DNA from: Isoetes taiwanensis
Lineage: Eukaryota > Streptophyta > Lycopodiopsida > Isoetales > Isoetaceae
Direction: 5' to 3'
DNA length: 64,000 bases
NCBI GenBank assembly: GCA_021234155.1
Contig: JAJEKV010000010.1
Location: 5,556,871-5,620,870, forward strand
Within the stretch, counting starts at the first letter, position 1. Every line of letters begins with the position of its first letter. The notes beneath the pieces were generated by a model. It ran no database searches. It saw only the letters and a program-made list of their open reading frames with translations, and was not told the origin of the DNA. Below, piece after piece: positions 58,291-64,000 of the stretch. Position numbers and translations under genes: made by a program.

Positions 58291-58900
58291 TGCATCCAAA
58301 CTTTTCTTCCAGTTTTCTTGGATAGCGTGTCGAGAACAAGAACAATGCAACGCAAACATGCATTAGACCTATCAAGTTCTAATTGAAAAAGATTCTTAGT
58401 TGAACATTTTGGCTCTATTTTCTTAGGTGGGTAGACAATAGATCACAAATTCCAACAAAAATTATGCAAATCATTTACTTAATCACCCAAAAATACTAGT
58501 TTTGAGATACTTTATATTTATAAATGGGCTCATTACAATATATATTACAGTGGGTGAAGAGACCATAGTGGTCGTATGGGCACAATCATTACACCCTCTT
58601 CACACATGAACCACCTAGTGCAAAGGGCGCGTGGAGCTCTCTCCTAGTCACAGAGCAACTTACAGATGATAGAAATTTGTATGAGGAGTTCCTTTATGGG
58701 CCACGTGCTTGTATGTCCAACTGATGTCATTGCTCCCAAGCATGTACTATTTGGTCGAGATAAGGACTGCAAGAGACAAAATCAAATTAGTCGAGTGATG
58801 CTACATGCAATAAAAATAAAATAAAACATAGTTCTTAGGGCCATTTTTGAAAAATACAGGCATGAGAAAGACAACTCAAAGGAAAAAACGCTGGTTTTAG
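58291..58900. other. intergenic DNA without recognised feature
   Basis: AT-rich; no exon or element end identified. Confidence 0.5.
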
Positions 58901-58905
58901 GGGTC

Positions 58906-59505
58906 AGAAGGCCTTTCTCGACTCGAAGTCGAAAGGCAGCTCAAAGTTTAAAAAATGCAAGTTTTTTAGAGGCCTTTCTCGACTCAGCGAGTCGAGAAAG
59001 GCACCAAAAGTTTAAAAAATGCAAGTTTTAGGGGTCGAAGGCCTTTCTCGACTCGGCGAAGTCGAGAAAGGCGTACCAAAGTTTAAAAACATGTGTTTAT
59101 GGGGTGGAAGGCCTTCGACTCGCGAAGTCGAGAAAGGCACCAAAGCCGTAAACACGGGTTTTGGGTCAGAAGGCCTTTCTCGACTCGAAGTCGAGAAAGG
59201 CAACCAAAAACGCAGGTTTTATGGGTCGGGTTTTTCGACTTTCTCGACCGCTGAAGTCGAGAAAGGCCCACCGACCCATAAAACCCCGCTGCTGTTTGAG
59301 TTGCCTTTCGACTTCGAGTCGAGAAAGGCCTTCAACCCTAACCCCTAAACCGCAGATTTCGGCTTGAATCGCTTCGACTTCGCGAGTCGAGAAAGGCAGC
59401 TCAAAGCGAAAAATGCAAGTTTGAGGGCCTTTCTCAACTCGCAAGTCGAAAAAGGCAACTCAGAGTAAAAAAAAGGCAATTTCAAAGCTCAGAGTCCGAG
59501 AAGGT
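58906..59505. repeat. array of about nine palindromic hairpin units (CTTTCTCGACT...AGTCGAGAAAG)
   Basis: Units of 55-72 bp each contain CCTTTCTCGACT, a 2-8 base centre such as CGGCGA, and AGTCGAGAAAGG, so each can fold into a stem of 10-13 bp. Spacers share AAAGTTTAAAAAATGCAAG or GGTTTTATGGGTCGG. Around 59215-59285 two spacers are inverted relative to each other (GGTTTTATGGGTCGG and CCGACCCATAAAACC), making a larger hairpin round the middle unit. The overlapping ORFs are by-products. Confidence 0.92.
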
Positions 59506-59519
59506 CGAAAATGAATAAC

Positions 59520-60165
59520 CTTCAAACATCCTATGCATTTTCTATGAAAAAATACCCTCCCCATAAATTTCCCTCCCCATAAAAATACCCTCCCCATATA
59601 GCTATATGAAGAGGGGACCATTGGGCTCATATTTAGCTATGTAAAGAGTAATGCCTAATGCTTATGTAAATAGCAACATATGCACCTATAATGCACATTA
59701 TAACCTACTATGCATTAAATCTATTAATAAGCATTAGACCTATATATTAATATGTACTTGTCCCCATTTTGTGTCTTGAACCTTCAAAATGGGTTACACA
59801 AGGTGTAAATTATATCATGATCTTGGCAAAGTTAAATTTTTACCTAGAATAAGAATATATGCCTAGAAAACGTGCACCATGGCAACATAATGTTTAACAC
59901 CGTATGGACACCATATGGACACCAATGGACACCATATATTTTCTACGAAAAAATAGACCATCCCCTTGTATTTTCTACGAAAAAATAGACCCTCCTTATG
60001 TATCTTGGAATGGACACTATATGCTATGTATTTTCTAGGTATAATGATAGAAAACAAATGGACCCTCTCCTGTTTACCCTTTTAATATATTAATGTTTAC
60101 CCCGCTTTTTTTATATTAATGTTTACCTTTTTAATATATTAATGTTTACCCCCTTTTTTTTCCGC
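59520..60165. repeat. cluster of short direct repeats
   Basis: Includes TACCCTCCCCATA (three to four copies, 59550-59600), TTTTCTACGAAAAAATAGACC (two copies, 59938-59993) and TTTTAATATATTAATGTTTACC (three copies, 60080-60150). Confidence 0.75.
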
Positions 60166-60199
60166 CTATACTTGAAATTTAAAATTTGGTACATACCTT

Positions 60200-61580
60200 T
60201 GGGTCTGTTCTTCAAAGTGGCTCTAATCCTCGCTCCCGAGTGTTAGCATCCTCGATACCTTCAAAGAAATCTTCAAAGATACAATCGTTGATGGGAGCTC
60301 TCTTCATCGATCCGTCAGGTGGGCCGCTTTTAAAGGCAAGCAAACACCTTTGATTTCTCAGATAATGGGCTTTCCGCAATAAGCAATAAGAAACTTGTAC
60401 ACAATGCGGGAAAAAAAATAGTATGATGCCTTGCATGCATCTCGCCCGACCCATCTTCCAGCTTCCGGCTTCCTTTGCCTTGCATCTTCCCTTGCTCGCC
60501 TTGCATCCGAGAAAAATGCTCGCTCTACTTTTCTCAGATCACCGAGAAAAGGGGTGGCTCTTGCCGAAATGGTGAAATGCCGAAATGGCTCTTTGCGAAA
60601 TGGTGGCCTTTACCGCCGTCGGCCATGGGAATCGCCAGTTTATTTTCATTGCGAGCAAAGAAATCGCCGGATCATTTTGGAAGGGGCTTTTTATGGCGTA
60701 TTTTGAGCGTGTTCTTGGAAAAAGGAGGATATTTGGACCGGATTTGTCGCCGAATCAAAGGCATTTGGATGTAAATGTGTTGGCGATTCCTGCGCTAAAG
60801 ACCTGTAAGTAGTAAATTTGTAAAGGAGAAGCAAACCGGGAAAGATCTTGATTTTCTAGACTAGCCTGTGGTATGATGAGGTTATGATGAAATCCCGGCG
60901 CCATACTAGAGGATTTTCAAGCAAAAGCTAGTAGATATTATTCTTCGAGAGAGCGAGGCGGAGGTCTCGATGTGAGCGCTTCTAAAAGTAAGTCTTCAAG
61001 ACCAGACGCCGAGGATTGTTGCCGGATCCGGCCGCAAGAGCGTTCTTCCGATCTTTATTCTCACGGATCTTTATTCTTGCCAGTATCTTTATCAGAGGGT
61101 AAGTCCCCGAGCTCTCTAAGAAACAGGGAATGTAGCAAATAGAAAAGCAAGAAGAAGATCTAAGACGATCGGCGTAAAACAAGGCATGAAGCGAGATGGA
61201 TCAAACAAGAAGCGGATGAGGAAGCAAGAAGCGCACAAAGATGCAAGACCCGCCACTATTTTGGCATCAAAACATGAAAGGCCCCCTGTTTTGGCATCGA
61301 ACATGAAAGGCCCGCCTTCTTTAGCATCGTTTCGGCTGGAAGCACAAAGCGGGGATTTTCGCACGCCGCCGCCGCCGCCGCAAAATAAAAGATCTAAGAC
61401 CGGTGTGAACCGGGTAAGCCGGAGTTCTCGCGGTCTTAGGACTATTTGATTGTGGAAATTTTAAGCGTATTGTTACGTCTTCCGGCGGGTGTCTGTTTTT
61501 TGCGCACCTTCGCGTTTTGCGGGCCTTTGTTCTTGACATTTGCTTTCTTGAACACACTGCAATAGTTCACGGCGATCCAT
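60200..61580. other. GC-richer region with small ORFs, no recognised gene
   Basis: The best frame is 60585-60812 (plus), with SFWKGLFMAYFERVLGKRRI and DLSPNQRHLDVNVLAIPALK. It has protein-like composition and could be an exon of an unidentified gene. TTTTGGCATCGAACATGAAAGGC is tandemly repeated at 61258-61325, followed by a (CCG)n run at 61362-61380. Confidence 0.35.
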
Positions 61581-61624
61581 GCACATTCTCGCCTTGCACA
61601 TTCTCGGTTTGGCTTGGTCCATGC

Positions 61625-61647
61625 ACATTCTCGCCTTTAGGCGAGAA
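61625..61647. repeat. hairpin TTCTCGCC-TTTA-GGCGAGAA
   Basis: Perfect 8-bp stem. CCATGCACATTCTCGCC also occurs at 61577 and 61619, so it lies in a local duplication. Confidence 0.6.
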
Positions 61648-61849
61648 ATGGTCTAAGGCAAAATTAATGTCTAGGCTAAATTAATTAATTGTATATATTG
61701 ACTCGTAAATGTTTCTCTAATTTATATATTTAATTTATTTAATTACATTGACAAACTAATTATATTAATTTATATATGTCCTCTAATTAATTAATTTGTA
61801 ATTTATTTATTTATTTATTTATATTATGAATATTGTATTATTATTTTTA

Positions 61850-62155
61850 TTTTGGAGGGGGTGGGGGAGACTCTTGCCCCCTTTGCCCCTCCCTCTCCTC
61901 CTTTCCCTTTTGCTCTTCTCTACCGTTCCTCTTCCCTTGCCACTTCCCTCCCCTTGCCCCCTCTTCTCCCCACCCTTTTGGAACTCACTCTTCTCCCTCC
62001 CCTTGCAGCCTCCTCTCACCTCCCCTTGCCCCCTCTTCTCACCCCTCTTTTTCGAACTTCCTCCCTCCCCCCTTCTTCTAACTTAACCCCTTCCTTACTT
62101 CTCTCAACTTCTCCCCCAACTTCTCCCCTTTCCCTTCCCTCCAAAGGATCTAAAC
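61850..62155. repeat. polypyrimidine tract (~300 bp)
   Basis: Almost only C and T on the plus strand after a short G-run. Preceded by an AT-rich block with (TTTA)n. All long ORFs here are low-complexity artefacts. Confidence 0.85.
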
Positions 62156-62456
62156 AACGATTCAATGAAATTTTTTTTGTCAGTATGAGTCCCATTTTCA
62201 GTCTGAGTCCCAAAATTCGAGATTTGTCCCACTTTAATTAAATACGACTTTCCCTTCTTTTTCTTGTTCTTAGTGTTCATCTTTTGGTTTTTATTCTCAT
62301 TCGACAAAACCTTGACCCCAATATAGAGGTTTTTTCTATTTTGATCAGGCAAGGGAGGACCAAATGGTTATCTGTGGATTCGATTCCTACATGGTCAATT
62401 TATTGGCTTAAGCACCTCAACTTCTACTATCTTCCAATTAACTACTCTCAAAGGCA

Positions 62457-64000
62457 TTGTTGAGGGGAATGCTTGGTGGATTTTTGAGAATGTTGGGGAG
62501 GGTTTCTTCGTTCTCCCTCTTGAGGTCTCTCTTCAAACCCTCGAGGGAACCCTGCATGCAAGCTTTCAACAACTTCAGAGGTAGGGAAGGCTGCCAAATC
62601 CTAAACCCTACAGATTTAATAGGGTTTAATTATCGGGGAACCAAAACAGCTCTATTTGTTAATCCCACCGTTCAAATGGTAGCTTATGTCCCAAAAAATG
62701 ACACTGAAAAAAAAATTGGCCATCCACCACACGGATGTGCCAATCCCCAAATTTTCCCTTTCTCGACATAGGGGCACGACGGAAAAATAATTTGTTCGGC
62801 CAAACTATCGAGCTCGGAAAGGGGTTCTAACTCTGGGGATAAGTCCAAAGCATCCAACTTACTGTAGGAACTAGGTATTATGACCAAGAAAGCCAAACTC
62901 AAATTGCTATAGGCAACTAGTCAACCTTTTGCACAATGCACTCCTAGCCTAGTGCTATAGTGTAAAGATAGTATGTACTTGGTAATCTGGGTATTTGATC
63001 TATTTTCTACTTCGCAACCATGTGCCCTGGGATAACTCTGGCTTTTCGGATGCAATCGTGCAGTCGAACTGTCATTTTGAGCCTTCTGACATGCACAGTC
63101 GTACGATGTCCAGCCGTTACAAGCCATAGTTGGGCGGCAAGTTTGGAACCGGTGCATGGGGAGGGTTTTTCCGTTCTCCCTCTTGAGGTCTCTCTTCAAA
63201 CCCTCGAGGGAACCCTGCATGCAAGCTCTCAACAACTTCATAGGTAGGGAAGGCTGCCAAATCCTAAACCCTACAGATTTAATAGGGTTTAATTATCGGG
63301 GAACCAAAACAGCTCCATCTGTTAATCCCATCGTTCAAATGGTAGCTTATGTCCCAAGAAATGACCCTGAAAAAAAAAATTGGCTATCCACCACATGGAT
63401 GTGCCAATCCCCAAATTTTCCCTTTCTCGACATAGGGGCACGACGGAAAAATGACTTGTTCCTCCAGTTCGGCCAAACTATCGAGCTCGGAATGGGGTTC
63501 TAACTCTGGGCATAAGTCCAAAGCATCCAACTTACTGTAGGAACCAGGTATTATGACCAACAAAGCCAAACTCAAATTGTTATAGGCAACTAGTCTACCT
63601 TTCGCTCAATGCACTCCTAGCCTAGTGCTATAGTGTAAAGATAGTATATACTTGGTAATCTGGGTATTTGATCGATTGTCTACTTCGCAACCATGTGCCC
63701 TAGGATAACTCTAGCCTTTCAGATGCAATCGTGCAGTCGAACTGTCATTTTGAGCCTTCTGGCATGCACAGTCGTACGATGTCCAGCTTGTTACAAGCCA
63801 TTGTAGGGCGGCAAGTTTGGAACCGGTGCATGGGGAGGGTTTTTTCGTTCTCCCTCTTGAGGTCTCTCTTCAAACCCTCGAGGGAACCCTGCATGCAAGC
63901 TCTCAACAACTTCAGAGGTAGGGAAGGCTGCCAAATCCTAAACCCTACGACTTTAATAGGGTTTAATTATCGGGGAACCAAAACAGCTCCATCTCTTAAT
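62457..64000. repeat. tandem repeat of ~663-674 bp, at least 2.3 copies, running off the window
   Basis: The marker GAGGTCTCTCTTCAAACC recurs at 62522, 63185 and 63859. Copies are highly similar along their full length, with small indels (for example TCCTCCAGTTCGGCC gained in copy 2). It looks like a satellite or large tandem duplication. The ORFs at matching positions in each copy are short and not conserved as proteins. Confidence 0.9.

Noticed and set aside
59019-59444. ORFs of 92-109 codons on both strands
   Set aside because: They arise from the tandem hairpin units; peptide repeats follow the DNA repeat and have no protein signature.
58906-59505. CRISPR-like array of repeats and spacers
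   Set aside because: Unit length varies, spacers are related to one another and the host is a plant; a tandem hairpin array explains it.
61826-62241. Overlapping ORFs of 82-129 codons
   Set aside because: Products of the polypyrimidine tract; all three plus frames are open, which shows composition bias rather than coding.
62457-63575. Repeated ORFs in the 665-bp tandem units
   Set aside because: Frames differ between copies by indels and stops; not conserved as protein.
1-64000. tRNA, rRNA or snoRNA genes
   Set aside because: Looked for tRNA A/B box pairs and rRNA blocks by eye on both strands; nothing beyond the retroelement primer sites was convincing.

Overview
This is a nuclear window from a land plant, probably one with a large, repeat-filled genome; a fern or other non-angiosperm is possible, but the sequence does not settle it. 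Evidence: GT-AG introns, plastid-type genes (a sigma-70-like factor and a CPN20-type chaperonin fragment), a CACTA transposon, and a Ty3/gypsy element with an initiator-tRNA-Met-like primer site. Intact host genes are few. The best are a six-exon coiled-coil protein gene (4055-5573) and a single-exon 463-codon gene with a good TATA box (43895-45286). Most other coding matches are broken copies.

Layout. 1-6 kb: weak exons, an hAT-like MITE and the coiled-coil gene. 6.3-29.8 kb: a deeply nested transposon region. Arrays of a GGTTAACCTGGAC repeat bracket a MULE-type transposase gene (minus strand; DDE residues and SWIM zinc finger). A 4.5-kb CACTA element (7064-11568, TSD AAC) sits inside one array and carries a CPN20 fragment. 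A gypsy element (LTRs 14260-15800 and 24045-25602) splits the first codons of the MULE gene. A non-coding LARD-type retrotransposon (19825-23880, TSD ATACA, about 1% LTR divergence) lies inside the gypsy. Beyond them is a degraded gene for a C2H2 zinc finger plus ULP1-like protease (27.1-29.8 kb).

29.8-40 kb: fragments of a second gypsy element (gag, zinc knuckle, protease) are split by a 7.5-kb DNA transposon (30785-38271). It has 26-bp terminal inverted repeats and two convergent multi-exon genes. One is a DDE-like transposase; the other joins a coiled coil, a RING-like finger, an AT-hook and an FCP1-like HAD domain. I could not place this element in a named superfamily, and it is my best candidate for something undescribed. 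Both genes carry frameshifts, so this copy is probably dead.

46.5-56 kb: a minus-strand plastid sigma-factor pseudogene with an 8.3-kb intron. The intron holds a LINE copy (16-bp TSD) and exons of a NOG2-type circularly permuted GTPase with damaged G1 and G4 motifs. 57-64 kb: a small CACTA-like element, an array of about nine palindromic GTCGAGAAAGG hairpin units (58.9-59.5 kb), simple repeats, a polypyrimidine tract, and a tandem repeat of about 665 bp running off the right edge. The genes do not form a pathway; the window is mainly a record of successive insertions and gene capture.
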